Assembly (NCBI GenBank): GCA_018821435.1
Contig: JAHJME010000042.1
Coordinates: 81,001-145,000, forward strand
Length of the DNA stretch: 64,000 bases
Direction: 5' to 3'
DNA from: Alphaproteobacteria bacterium
GTDB lineage: Bacteria > Pseudomonadota > Alphaproteobacteria > Caulobacterales > Caulobacteraceae
The translations under genes and the position numbers were made by a program. Positions 17,881-26,455 of the stretch are shown one piece after another. How positions within the stretch are numbered: position 1 is the stretch's first letter; the number at the start of each line of letters is the position of its first letter. Under the pieces are notes generated by a model. The model ran no database searches. It had not been told where the DNA came from and saw only the letters and a list, made by a program, of their open reading frames with translations.

Positions 17881-20340
17881 GTGATCGACAACCGTGAAAC
17901 CGCGCGCCTGCGCAGCCTGTTGGACTACGGCGTCGTGGACACGGCGCCGGACGAAGCGTTCGACCGCCTGACCCAGCTGGCAGCCGAGCTGTTCGACGCC
18001 CCGATCGCCACCGTCAGCCTGATCGACGCCGAACGGCAGTGGTTCAAGTCGAAGATCGGCATCGACGACAGCGAGACCCACCGCGATCTGGCGTTCTGCG
18101 CCCACGCCATCGCGCTCGAGCCAGATGCGGTGATGGTGGTGGAAGACGCCACCCGCGACGCGCGCTTCGCGGCCAATCCCCTGGTCACCGGCGACCCCAA
18201 CATCCGCTTCTACGCCGGCGCGGTCCTGAGCACGCCCGATGGGCATAACCTCGGCACGCTCTGCGTCATCGACGACAAGCCCAGGGCAGCCCTCACCGAA
18301 GCGGACCTGCGCCGCCTGCGCGCCCTCGCCCGCATCGTCGTGGACGAACTGGAACTCGGCCGCGCCAAGCGGCAGGCCGAGGAGAAGCAGCGCCTCTTGG
18401 AGTTGGCCGAGCACATGTCCGGAGTCGGCCACTGGCGGCTGCACATCGAGACCGGCGCGGTAACCTGGTCGGACGAGCTCTATCGGATCCACGGCGTGGA
18501 CCGCGAAACCTTCGACCCGGCGCTGGACGAGGGCCTGGCGTTCTTTTCGCTCGAGGATCAGGCGCGGATTTCCGACAGCATCCTCAACACGATCATCACC
18601 GGCGAGGGCTACGCGTTCGAACACACGATGCGCCGCCGCGACGGCGCGCTGCGCGACGTCGCCTGCAAGGCCGCCGCCGAACGGGACGAGACCGGCAAGG
18701 TCATCGCCCTGATCGGCGTTTTTCAGGACGTCACCGACCGCAGGGCCCAGGAGCGCGCGGTCGCCGCCAGCGAGGCGCGCTATCGCCTGATCGCCGACAA
18801 CGCCAGCGACCTGATCATGCAGTACGACCTGCGCGGCCGCATCGCCTACGTCTCGCCCTCGGTCGTCGCCGTGACGGGCTACGCGGCGGACGACCTGATG
18901 GGCCGCCCGGCGCTGGACTTCGTCAATCCGGAGGACCGCGCCGAGGTCGAGATCGCGGTCGCCGCGCAATTCGTCAGCCACGGCAAAACCCCGCCCCGCC
19001 CGGTCGCCTACCGGGGCATGCGCAAGGATGGTCGGGAGATCTGGCTGGAAGCAACGCCGGCCGTCGCCTTCGACCCCGTGTCGGGCCAGATGTGCGGCGT
19101 GACCGACGTGATCCGCGACGTCACGGCGCGGGAGGCTCTGGAACAGGACCTGCGCGACGCCCGCGCCGAGGCCGAGGCCGCGACCACCGTGAAGTCCGAG
19201 TTCCTGGCCAATATGAGCCACGAGCTGCGCACCCCGCTGACCAGCATCATCGGCTTCACCGGCCTGATCGCCGCCCAGCCCGAGCTGTCGGCCGTGAGCC
19301 GGGGCTTCGTAGATCGGGTGGCCGACGCCAGCCGCGCCCTGCTGGCCACCGTCAACGACGTGCTGGACTTTTCCAAGCTGGAGGCCGGCCAGGTCACCGT
19401 CACGCCCGAGCCCACCGACCCGGCCAGGCTGTGCCGCACCGCCCTGGACCTGTTCACCCCGCAGGCCGGCGCCAAGGACCTGGCGCTGGACTTCGCCTGC
19501 GACCTTCCCGACGGCCTGACGGTCCAACTCGATCCCGACCGTGTGCGCCAGGTGCTGTTGAACCTGGTGGGCAACGCGGTGAAGTTCAGCGCCCGGGGCG
19601 GCGTCACCCTGGCCCTGCGCCATGCGGACGACCGTCTGCGGATCGACGTCCGCGACACCGGTCCGGGCATGACCCCCGAACAGCAGGCCCGGCTGTTCCA
19701 GCGCTTTTCGGAGGTCGACGGCGCCCTGACCCGCAAGGCCGGCGGCACCGGCCTGGGTCTGGCGATCTGCCGGGGACTGGTCGAGGCCATGGGCGGCGAG
19801 ATCGGCGCGACGTCCGAGCCGGGCCGCGGCAGCTGCTTCTGGTTCGAGATTCCGGCGCCGGCCGTGCATGAGACCGCCGCGTCGGGCCTGATCGCCGGCC
19901 TTGGCGCCATGCCGACGCCCGGCGTCCGCGTGCTGGTCGTTGACGACCATGCGGCCAACCGCGAGCTGGTGCGGCTGTTCCTGTCCGGCGTGGGCGTCGA
20001 GGTAACCGAGGCCGACAGCGCCGCCGTCGCCATCGAGACCGCCGCCGCCTGGCCGTTCGACGCGATCCTGATGGACCTCAACATGCCGCGCATGGGCGGC
20101 GCGGCGGCCTGCGCCGTGATCCGCCGCGGCGGCGGGCCAAATGAAACGACCCCGATCCTCGCCTTTTCAGCCGTCGAGGGCCGTGATGCCGACGTGTCCG
20201 CGCTGACGGCGGCGGGGTTCGACGGCCTGGTCTCCAAGCCTGTCGATCCGGCGGCATTGATCGCCGCCGTGGTGCGCGCCACCGACTTTAGCGCACCCTT
20301 GATGGCCGAGACATTGGAGCCGCTGCGCCATGCCGGCTGA
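17881..20340 (+). CDS. GAF/PAS/PAS hybrid sensor histidine kinase with receiver domain
   Basis: An 819-residue cytoplasmic hybrid kinase with no membrane segments. Domains in order: GAF (about 10-155), two PAS domains (about 165-280 and 290-405), HisKA with FLANMSHELRTPLTS (His near 446), HATPase_c with NLVGNAVKFS, DTGPGMTPEQ and GGTGLGLAIC, and a C-terminal REC domain with ILMDLNMPRMGG (phospho-acceptor Asp near 730). I prefer the GTG at 17881 because AAGG lies nine bases upstream; a GTG at 17863 in the same frame is possible. The stop overlaps the next response-regulator gene by 11 bases. Confidence 0.92.
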   Translation: MIDNRETARLRSLLDYGVVDTAPDEAFDRLTQLAAELFDAPIATVSLIDAERQWFKSKIGIDDSETHRDLAFCAHAIALEPDAVMVVEDATRDARFAANPLVTGDPNIRFYAGAVLSTPDGHNLGTLCVIDDKPRAALTEADLRRLRALARIVVDELELGRAKRQAEEKQRLLELAEHMSGVGHWRLHIETGAVTWSDELYRIHGVDRETFDPALDEGLAFFSLEDQARISDSILNTIITGEGYAFEHTMRRRDGALRDVACKAAAERDETGKVIALIGVFQDVTDRRAQERAVAASEARYRLIADNASDLIMQYDLRGRIAYVSPSVVAVTGYAADDLMGRPALDFVNPEDRAEVEIAVAAQFVSHGKTPPRPVAYRGMRKDGREIWLEATPAVAFDPVSGQMCGVTDVIRDVTAREALEQDLRDARAEAEAATTVKSEFLANMSHELRTPLTSIIGFTGLIAAQPELSAVSRGFVDRVADASRALLATVNDVLDFSKLEAGQVTVTPEPTDPARLCRTALDLFTPQAGAKDLALDFACDLPDGLTVQLDPDRVRQVLLNLVGNAVKFSARGGVTLALRHADDRLRIDVRDTGPGMTPEQQARLFQRFSEVDGALTRKAGGTGLGLAICRGLVEAMGGEIGATSEPGRGSCFWFEIPAPAVHETAASGLIAGLGAMPTPGVRVLVVDDHAANRELVRLFLSGVGVEVTEADSAAVAIETAAAWPFDAILMDLNMPRMGGAAACAVIRRGGGPNETTPILAFSAVEGRDADVSALTAAGFDGLVSKPVDPAALIAAVVRATDFSAPLMAETLEPLRHAG

Positions 20341-20923
20341 CTTCCGCACGAAGATCGTGGTGGCAGAGGACGATCCGAACCTCCGCGAGATGGTCGTCAC
20401 CCGCCTGGAAGTGGCCGGCCATAGGGTGTTCGCCGCCCGCGACGGCGCCGACGCCATGCGGCGCACCCTGGCGATCCGCCCCGCGATCCTGGTCCTCGAC
20501 ATCAACATGCCCGGCATGGACGGCTTCTCGGTGTTGGAGAGCCTGCGGAGCCATCGCTGCGCGACCAAGGTGCTGGTCATGACGGCCCGGCACGCCGCCG
20601 ACGACGTGAAGCGATGCGTGGCGCTGGGCGCCCGCGACTATCTGGCCAAGCCATTCACCGACGCCCAGCTGCTGTCGCGGGTCGGACGGCTGCTGCGCCC
20701 ACCGCCGCCCGCCCCGAGCCCGTCCTGCTGGATTAGTCCTCGTCGCTGCCGATCGGCATGCCGGGAGGCGCCTCGGGCCGACGCTTGGCCTGGGCCAGCA
20801 CCCGGATCAGCTCTTCCTTGTCCTGCAGCAACGCCGCCAGGGTCAGGCGGTGCGCCCGGTCGGACGGATCGGCGCCCGGCGCGGCCTTCAGCTTCACCGC
20901 CAGGTCGGCCAGCCGCTGGCTGA
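20330..20923 (+). CDS. Single-domain response regulator with aberrant C-terminal extension
   Basis: Residues 7-122 are a standard receiver domain: acidic pair EDD near 13-15, phospho-acceptor Asp57 in LVLDINMPGMDG, Thr85 in VMTAR and Lys107 in AKPF. From about residue 124 the frame becomes a Pro/Arg/Ala/Gly-rich tail of about 74 residues that is just the antisense of the metalloprotease gene. A TAG at 20734-20736 in another frame is where a normal regulator of this size would end, so a small indel in the CCG/CCC-rich stretch probably removed the original stop. It overlaps the hybrid kinase gene and should be its signalling partner. Confidence 0.8.
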   Translation: MPADFRTKIVVAEDDPNLREMVVTRLEVAGHRVFAARDGADAMRRTLAIRPAILVLDINMPGMDGFSVLESLRSHRCATKVLVMTARHAADDVKRCVALGARDYLAKPFTDAQLLSRVGRLLRPPPPAPSPSCWISPRRCRSACREAPRADAWPGPAPGSALPCPAATPPGSGGAPGRTDRRPARPSASPPGRPAAG

Positions 20924-23162
20924 TCTCGGCCCGCGCCGCCGGCGACACGTCCGGCCGGCGGCTCACCGCCGCCAGTTCCAGCACGCTGCGGGTCTGCACC
21001 CGGCGCGCCACCTCGGCCAGGCGGCCGGACGCGGGGGTGAAGGCCTGGGCGAGCAGCCGGTCGACCACCTCGCCCACCCCGGGTTGGGCGGCGTCGCGCC
21101 GGTGCTGCTCGGTCAGCCGGGCCAGGCGGTCCGGCGCCAGCAGGGCGTCCAGCACCAGCCCGGCGCCCACGTCGGCGGCGGTCAGGCTGTCGAACACCGG
21201 GCCGCCGGCGCCGTCGAACACCTCGATCTGGTACTGGCGGTCGTTGTCGCCGGACTGGCCGGACGACAGCAGCGGGATCAGCGCCTCGGGCGTGTCAAGC
21301 GCATCGGGCGTCATCGCCGCCAGCAGGCCGCTCAACGCCCCGCGCTGGGCCGCCGCCGGCGCCAGGTCGGCCTTGGCCGCCGCGTCGCCCTTGACCGCGT
21401 AGCTGAAGTCCACCCCGCCCAGCACCTTCGCCGCCGCCTCCAGCTGGTAGCGGTGCAGCAGGTAGATCGGCACATATTTGCGCTTCAGCGCCTGGACCGC
21501 CTCGCCGGGCCGCAGGGCCTGGGGTCCGAAGCCGTCGATGGCCACCCGGCGCACGGCCAGCACCCGGGCCAGTTCCGCCACGGGATCGGCGCCGTCGTCC
21601 CAGATGGCCCCGTGCGGCTGGCCCGAGCCCACCGGCCGCGCTTCCGGGTCGGCCGTGTAGCGCAGCGTCTGCGACGCCTTCAGGGCCTTCGCCGCCGGAT
21701 CGCCGTCGCCGTACAGCCAGTCGACGATGAAGTCGTCCCACTTGCCCACGCCGACCCCGTACGCGTCGCTCAGGTCGATCCGGCCGCCCGTCAGCTTCAC
21801 CCGGGGGGCGGGATAATCCATCACCGAGGCGCGGTCCTGACTGGAGGCGGCGAAGTTGTGGGCGAAGCCCAGCGAATGGCCCACCTCGTGCGCCGAGAGC
21901 TGGCGGATCCGGGACAGGGCGACCTGGATCGGGTCGTTCGGCCCGCCCTTTCCGCTCTCGTCGGCGCCGACCAGGCCTTCGAAGATCAGCATATCCTGCC
22001 GCACCCGCAGCGAGCCCAGCAGCACCGAGCCCTTGACGATCTCGCCCGTGCGCGGATCGGCGATCACCTGGCCGTAGGACCAGCCGCGCGTGGCGCGGTT
22101 CACCCAGTTGATGACGTTGTAGCGGACGTCCAGGGGGTCGGCGCCCTCTGGCATGATCTCGACGCGGTAGGCGTCCTTGTAGCCGGCCTTCTCGAACGCC
22201 GTGGCCCACCACTGGGCGCCCTGTTGCAGGGCCGTGCGGATCGGCTCGGGCGCCGCGCGGTCCACATAGAAGACGATGGGCTTCTTTACGGTCGAGACCG
22301 CCGCGCGGGGATCGGTCTTCTCCAGCCGGAAGCGCACCGCCAGCCGCTGGACGATGTCCTGGTCGAGGGGCGCGGCGTAATCCAGCACGATGCGATCGAA
22401 GGCGCCCGAACGCGGGTCGAAGGCGCGGGACTGGAAGCCGGGGTCCGGGAGTTTGATCAGGCTGTGGCGCACCGTAAGCGTGATCAGCTTCGGATCGGGC
22501 GCGATGTTGCGGGTCTCCGCGCCCGGCGTGTCGGAGGCGTAGGTCTGCAGCGCCTCGAACTCGACGTTCTCCGGGAAGACCCTGACGGCCGACGGCTCGA
22601 CCATCGAGAGGTCGCTCACCGCCTTGTAGCCGGGCTCGCCGGCCTGCTTCAGCGCGTCGGCAATGCCGATTACATCGCGGGTCAGGAAGCTGGACAGGTC
22701 CACCACCAGCCGGCCATCGGCCAGCGTGCCCTCGATCTTGCCGGCCCAGACCACCGAGGTGGCGAACGCTTCGCGCGCGGCGGCCTGTTCGGCGGCGGGG
22801 GCGCCGGCGGCGCGGAACCGCGGGTTCTCGAACTCTGCCAGCACCTTGGCCCCCACGCGGCGGAACGCCAGCACCTGGGTGTCGCCCAACCGCGCGCGGT
22901 CCAGCCCCACGGGCGCCGAGCCCAGGCCGGTCTTCAGCGCCGAGACATAGAGGTAGCGGCCGGCGACCCCGTCCTTGTCCGGCGCCGGCAGCGCGATCAG
23001 CACCCGCCCCTTGTTAGCGTCTACGTAAACCGGGACCAGGCCCTCCTGCCGGGTCAGGCCCGCCACAGCATCGGCCGGCGCGGCCTTGTCCTTCGCCGCC
23101 ATCGCGGGGTTCGCGGCCATCAGCGCCAACGCCGCGGCGCAGCCCAACCAAACTCTCTTCAC
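20733..23162 (-). CDS. Exported zinc-dependent metalloprotease (DUF5117/DUF4953)
   Basis: An 809-residue secreted metalloprotease. The GTG at 23162 is preferred: it has AGGGG seven bases upstream and gives a clean signal peptide ending ANPAMAAKDK, whereas an extension to 23237 does not. The zinc motif is SAHEVGHSLGFAHNFAAS (HExxHxxGxxH, metzincin type) near residue 420, inside the DUF4953 region and preceded by the DUF5117 domain. Such proteins are common in Caulobacterales and Bacteroidota, with unknown substrates. Its 3' end overlaps the extended tail of the convergent response regulator by 191 bases. Confidence 0.88.
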   Translation of the reverse strand: MKRVWLGCAAALALMAANPAMAAKDKAAPADAVAGLTRQEGLVPVYVDANKGRVLIALPAPDKDGVAGRYLYVSALKTGLGSAPVGLDRARLGDTQVLAFRRVGAKVLAEFENPRFRAAGAPAAEQAAAREAFATSVVWAGKIEGTLADGRLVVDLSSFLTRDVIGIADALKQAGEPGYKAVSDLSMVEPSAVRVFPENVEFEALQTYASDTPGAETRNIAPDPKLITLTVRHSLIKLPDPGFQSRAFDPRSGAFDRIVLDYAAPLDQDIVQRLAVRFRLEKTDPRAAVSTVKKPIVFYVDRAAPEPIRTALQQGAQWWATAFEKAGYKDAYRVEIMPEGADPLDVRYNVINWVNRATRGWSYGQVIADPRTGEIVKGSVLLGSLRVRQDMLIFEGLVGADESGKGGPNDPIQVALSRIRQLSAHEVGHSLGFAHNFAASSQDRASVMDYPAPRVKLTGGRIDLSDAYGVGVGKWDDFIVDWLYGDGDPAAKALKASQTLRYTADPEARPVGSGQPHGAIWDDGADPVAELARVLAVRRVAIDGFGPQALRPGEAVQALKRKYVPIYLLHRYQLEAAAKVLGGVDFSYAVKGDAAAKADLAPAAAQRGALSGLLAAMTPDALDTPEALIPLLSSGQSGDNDRQYQIEVFDGAGGPVFDSLTAADVGAGLVLDALLAPDRLARLTEQHRRDAAQPGVGEVVDRLLAQAFTPASGRLAEVARRVQTRSVLELAAVSRRPDVSPAARAEISQRLADLAVKLKAAPGADPSDRAHRLTLAALLQDKEELIRVLAQAKRRPEAPPGMPIGSDED

Positions 23163-23312
23163 GGCGATCCCCTCAGGCGAACAGGCGGCGAAGCTAGCGA
23201 CCCACCGCGCCGCCATCCAGACCCCCCGCGCCCTCAACGCGCCCCAATTCGGGCGATGCTGACGTTGGGAGAAGAGAGCGCTCTTTTCACCACACCGTGA
23301 GAGCGAGTGCCC

Positions 23313-23327
23313 TTGACGTAAACGGAA
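23313..23327 (+). promoter_or_regulatory. Candidate MerR/LiuR-type operator
   Basis: TTGACGTAAACGGAA lies 48-62 bases upstream of the MerR-family gene. It is a partly symmetric ACGT-centred site like those I recall for LiuR-type MerR regulators of acyl-CoA catabolism, which usually autoregulate. Assignment rests on resemblance and position only. Confidence 0.4.
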
Positions 23328-23374
23328 GGCAGGATCACGCTCCTTATCAACGATAACTAAGGGAGGACTGCATC

Positions 23375-23842
23375 ATGCCCACCGATCTGCGCCGTCCTGC
23401 CCGGACCTATACGATCCGGCAGCTCTGCCTTGAGTTCAAATGCACCCCGCGCGCCCTGCGCTTCTATGAAGACAAGGGCCTGCTCAATCCCGCTCGAGAC
23501 GGGATGAACCGCGTCTACACCTACCGCGATCGGGGCCGCCTGGTGCTGATCCTGCGCGGCAAGCGGGTCGGTCTGTCGCTCAGCGAGATCGGCGAGATCC
23601 TCGACCTCTACGAGGCCGACGACTCCGGCATCCAGCAGGCGGCCAAGAGCCTGCGGAAGTTCCAGGAACGCATCGTCGCCCTGGAGCAGCAGAAGACCGA
23701 CATCGACGACGCCATCGCCCAGCTCCAGACCGGCATCACCGCCATGGAAAAGCGCCTGGTCGAGACCCGCCCCGACCTGCTGCCCCGCGCCGCCGACTAC
23801 GACCAGATGCTGCGCCGCCAGCTGGACGGCCTGGAGGCCTGA
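23375..23842 (+). CDS. MerR family transcriptional regulator of acyl-CoA metabolism
   Basis: A 155-residue MerR protein with a strong AGGGAGGA ribosome-binding site. The winged-helix HTH is YTIRQLCLEFKCTPRALRFYEDKGLL (residues about 12-37), the wing is NRVYTYRDRGRL, and residues 85-150 form the dimerisation coiled coil (KFQERIVALEQQKTDIDDAI). No metal-binding cysteines are present at the C terminus, which fits the LiuR/PsrA-like MerR group controlling fatty or branched-chain acyl-CoA genes. The acyl-CoA dehydrogenase gene starts 182 bases downstream, across a hairpin repeat. Confidence 0.88.
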   Translation: MPTDLRRPARTYTIRQLCLEFKCTPRALRFYEDKGLLNPARDGMNRVYTYRDRGRLVLILRGKRVGLSLSEIGEILDLYEADDSGIQQAAKSLRKFQERIVALEQQKTDIDDAIAQLQTGITAMEKRLVETRPDLLPRAADYDQMLRRQLDGLEA

Positions 23843-23855
23843 CCTCTCCGAGGGG

Positions 23856-23963
23856 CTCGTCATGGCCGGGCTTGGCCCGGCCATCATTCCAGAGCGTCGC
23901 CGTTCTCGCATCCCATCCGGCCCCGTCGGTTGGATGGCCGGGTCAAGCCCGGCCATGACGAGC
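23856..23963. repeat. Palindromic intergenic repeat pair (REP/BIME-like)
   Basis: Two near-palindromes, at 23861-23885 and 23933-23957, share an ATGGCCGGG core and are inverted relative to each other, so the whole 108-bp block can also fold as one long hairpin (CTCGTCATGGCCGGGCTT against its complement). Extragenic palindromes of this GGCCGGGC type are frequent in alphaproteobacterial genomes. It sits between merR and the acyl-CoA dehydrogenase gene and could attenuate or protect the transcript. Confidence 0.8.
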
Positions 23964-24024
23964 AGTGGGGTGCGTGGTATCGCCTCGAACGTACCGCCGC
24001 TGACATCCGACGTTCGGAGCATCC

Positions 24025-25809
24025 ATGACCTACCAGGCCCCCGTCCGGGACTACGCCTTCCTGCTGCGCGACGTGCTGCAGCTCGAGCGCTACGCCAATC
24101 TGCCGGCCTTCGCCGACGCCTCGATGGACACCATCGACGCCATCCTGGACGAGGCGGGCCGGTTCACCTCCGAGGTGCTGGCCCCGCTGAACGGCGTCGG
24201 CGACAAGCAGGGCTGCGTCTGGAGCCCGGACTTCACGGTCAAGACCCCCGACGGCTTCAAGGACGCCTACGCGAAGCTGGTCGAGGGCGGCTGGCCGGCG
24301 CTGGGCTCGGACCCGGCCTATGGCGGCCAGGGTCTGCCCAACGTCGTGGCCGTGGCCTTCTCCGAGATGAGCTCCTCGGCCAACATGGCCTTCTCCATGT
24401 ACCCGGGCCTGACCCACGGCTGCTACTCAGCCATCCATTTCGGCGGCTCGCAGGCGCAGAAGGATCTCTATCTGCCCAAGCTGTGCTCGTTCCAATGGGC
24501 CGGCACCATGAACCTGACCGAGCCGCACTGCGGCACGGACCTCGGCATGCTCCGGACCAAAGCCGTTCCGCAAGCCGACGGAACCTACAAAATCACGGGC
24601 CAAAAAATCTGGATTTCCGGCGGCGAACAGGACCTGACCGAGAACATCATCCACCTGGTGCTCGCCCGGATCGAGGGTGCGCCGCAGGGGACCCGCGGCA
24701 TCAGCCTGTTCATCGTGCCGAAGTTCATCCCCGAGGCCGACGGCAATCCCGGCGCGCGCAATTCGGTGAAGTGCCTGGGCCTGGAAGAGAAGATGGGCAT
24801 CCACGGCAACGCCACCTGCGTGATCAGCCACGAGGAAGCGACCGGCTGGCTCATCGGTGAAGAGAACCGCGGCCTGAACCTGATGTTCGTGATGATGAAC
24901 GAGGCGCGGCTGGGCGTGGGTCTCCAGGGCGTCGCCCAGGCCGAGGCCGCCTATCAGGCCGCCGCCGCCTTCGCCAAGGACCGGCTGCAGGGCCGCTCGC
25001 TCACGGGTCCCAAGAACCCCGACGGCCCGGCCGATCCGATCATCGTCCACCCCGACGTGCGCCGCATGCTGATGGACGCGAAGGCCATCGTCGAGGGCGG
25101 CCGCGCCTTCATGGCCTGGACCGCGCTGCACGGCGACCTGGCCCACGCCAGCCCGGACGAAGCCGTCCAGCAGAAGGGTCGCGACTACATGGCTCTGATG
25201 ACCCCGGTGGTGAAGGCGTTCCTCACCGACCGCGGCTTCAACGTCTGCTCCGACGCCATGCAGGTGCACGGCGGCTCGGGCTTCACCGAGCACTTCCCGG
25301 CCAGCCAGTACCTGCGCGACGTCCGCATCGCCCTGATCTACGAGGGCACCAACGGGGTCCAGGCCCTGGACCTGGTGGGCCGCAAGCTCGCCGCCGACGG
25401 CGGGCGCGGGGTGATGAGCTTCTTCGCCGAACTGGACGCCTTCATCGAGGGCGAGACCGACGCGCAGATGAAGCCCTTCACCGACGGCCTGGCCACCGCC
25501 AAGGCGGAACTGCAGGAGGCCACCATGTGGCTGATGCAGAACGGCCTGGCCAACCCGGACAACGCCGGCGCCGCCTCGACCAACTACCTGCACCTCTTCG
25601 GCCTGACGGCCCTGGCCTACATGTGGTCGCTGCAGGCCAAGGCGGCCCTGGCCCGCATCGCCGGCGGCGACGCCGACCCCTTCTACGCGACCAAGCTGAC
25701 GGTCGGCCGCTACTATATCGAACGCGTGTTGCCGGAGACGTCAGGCCATCTTGCAAAGCTGAAGACCGGCTCCGATCTGATGATGAAGCTTCCGGCGGAA
25801 GCCTTCTAG
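24025..25809 (+). CDS. Acyl-CoA dehydrogenase with C-terminal extension
   Basis: A 594-residue FAD-dependent acyl-CoA dehydrogenase of the long form with an extra C-terminal helical domain (as in DmdC and related 60-kDa ACADs). Visible landmarks: N-terminal DYAFLLRDVLQLERY, the FAD/substrate region WAGTMNLTEPHCGTDLG, KIWISGGEQDLTENI, and the LIYEGTNGVQALDLVGRK motif near the flavin. It forms a trans-2-enoyl-CoA, passing electrons to ETF. The chain length of the substrate cannot be inferred. It is 12 bases upstream of the OsmC gene and downstream of the MerR regulator, which probably controls it. Confidence 0.92.
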   Translation: MTYQAPVRDYAFLLRDVLQLERYANLPAFADASMDTIDAILDEAGRFTSEVLAPLNGVGDKQGCVWSPDFTVKTPDGFKDAYAKLVEGGWPALGSDPAYGGQGLPNVVAVAFSEMSSSANMAFSMYPGLTHGCYSAIHFGGSQAQKDLYLPKLCSFQWAGTMNLTEPHCGTDLGMLRTKAVPQADGTYKITGQKIWISGGEQDLTENIIHLVLARIEGAPQGTRGISLFIVPKFIPEADGNPGARNSVKCLGLEEKMGIHGNATCVISHEEATGWLIGEENRGLNLMFVMMNEARLGVGLQGVAQAEAAYQAAAAFAKDRLQGRSLTGPKNPDGPADPIIVHPDVRRMLMDAKAIVEGGRAFMAWTALHGDLAHASPDEAVQQKGRDYMALMTPVVKAFLTDRGFNVCSDAMQVHGGSGFTEHFPASQYLRDVRIALIYEGTNGVQALDLVGRKLAADGGRGVMSFFAELDAFIEGETDAQMKPFTDGLATAKAELQEATMWLMQNGLANPDNAGAASTNYLHLFGLTALAYMWSLQAKAALARIAGGDADPFYATKLTVGRYYIERVLPETSGHLAKLKTGSDLMMKLPAEAF

Positions 25810-25821
25810 GGAGAGGTATCC

Positions 25822-26286
25822 GTGGCGGCCTATCGCGCGACGATCGACTGGGTGCTGAAGGACGGCGAGGACTTCGCGAACGGGCGCTACAGCCGCGGCC
25901 ACACGGTCAGTTTCGAAGCGCATGTGGTGCCCGCGACCGCCTCGAGGCACGTCGTCGGCAAGTGGGCCGTCGCCGGGGCGGTCGATCCCGAGGAGATGCT
26001 GGTCGCCTCGCTCTCCAACTGCCACATGCTGACGTTTTTGCACGTCGCCCGACTGAAAGGGTTCGTCATCACCCGCTACCGCGACGCGGCCGAGGGGGTG
26101 ATGGAGAAGAATGCCGAGGGGCGCATGGCCGTCACCCGCGTCACACTGCGCCCCGAGATCACCTACGCCGGCCGCCGGCCCACCGACGCCGAACGCGACC
26201 ACCTGCACCACGAGGCCCACGAGGAATGCTTCATCGCCAATTCGGTGAAGACGGAAGTGGTGGTGGAAGAGGTGGTCGGGGCCTGA
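25822..26286 (+). CDS. OsmC family peroxiredoxin-like protein
   Basis: A 154-residue OsmC/Ohr-family protein beginning with GTG after a GGGAGAGG ribosome-binding site. The peroxidatic cysteine is Cys67 in MLVASLSNCHMLTFL and the resolving cysteine lies in HEECFIANSVKTEV near the C terminus. The family reduces organic or fatty-acid hydroperoxides using lipoyl or thiol donors. The immediate acyl-CoA dehydrogenase neighbour suggests protection against lipid peroxides formed during fatty-acid use. Confidence 0.88.
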   Translation: MAAYRATIDWVLKDGEDFANGRYSRGHTVSFEAHVVPATASRHVVGKWAVAGAVDPEEMLVASLSNCHMLTFLHVARLKGFVITRYRDAAEGVMEKNAEGRMAVTRVTLRPEITYAGRRPTDAERDHLHHEAHEECFIANSVKTEVVVEEVVGA

Positions 26287-26289
26287 TGC

Positions 26290-26455
26290 CTCCTCTCCCC
26301 CGAGCGCGCAGCGCGAAGAGAGGGAGAGGGTCGGGAGAGGGCGGCGCTCCTGCGACGTCTCACCGACCGCGGATCAAGGACCCGCCGCGGGCCCTTGACG
26401 CCCCGCGGAGTCGCCCAGGCGCCCTCTCCCTCTCCGCTTCGCGGAGGGAGAGAAG
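26290..26455. repeat. Nested inverted-repeat element (MITE-like) spanning the vsr 3' end
   Basis: This block contains three nested dyads: CTCTCCC/GGGAGAG at 26293-26328, a centre with TCAAGG and CCTTGA arms (about 26374-26399), and CTCTCCCTC...GAGGGAGAG at 26424-26453. The outer segments GAGAGGGCG and CGCCCTCTC are also mutually inverted. It looks like a small non-coding repeat inserted in the intergenic region and running into the 3' end of vsr. Confidence 0.65.
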
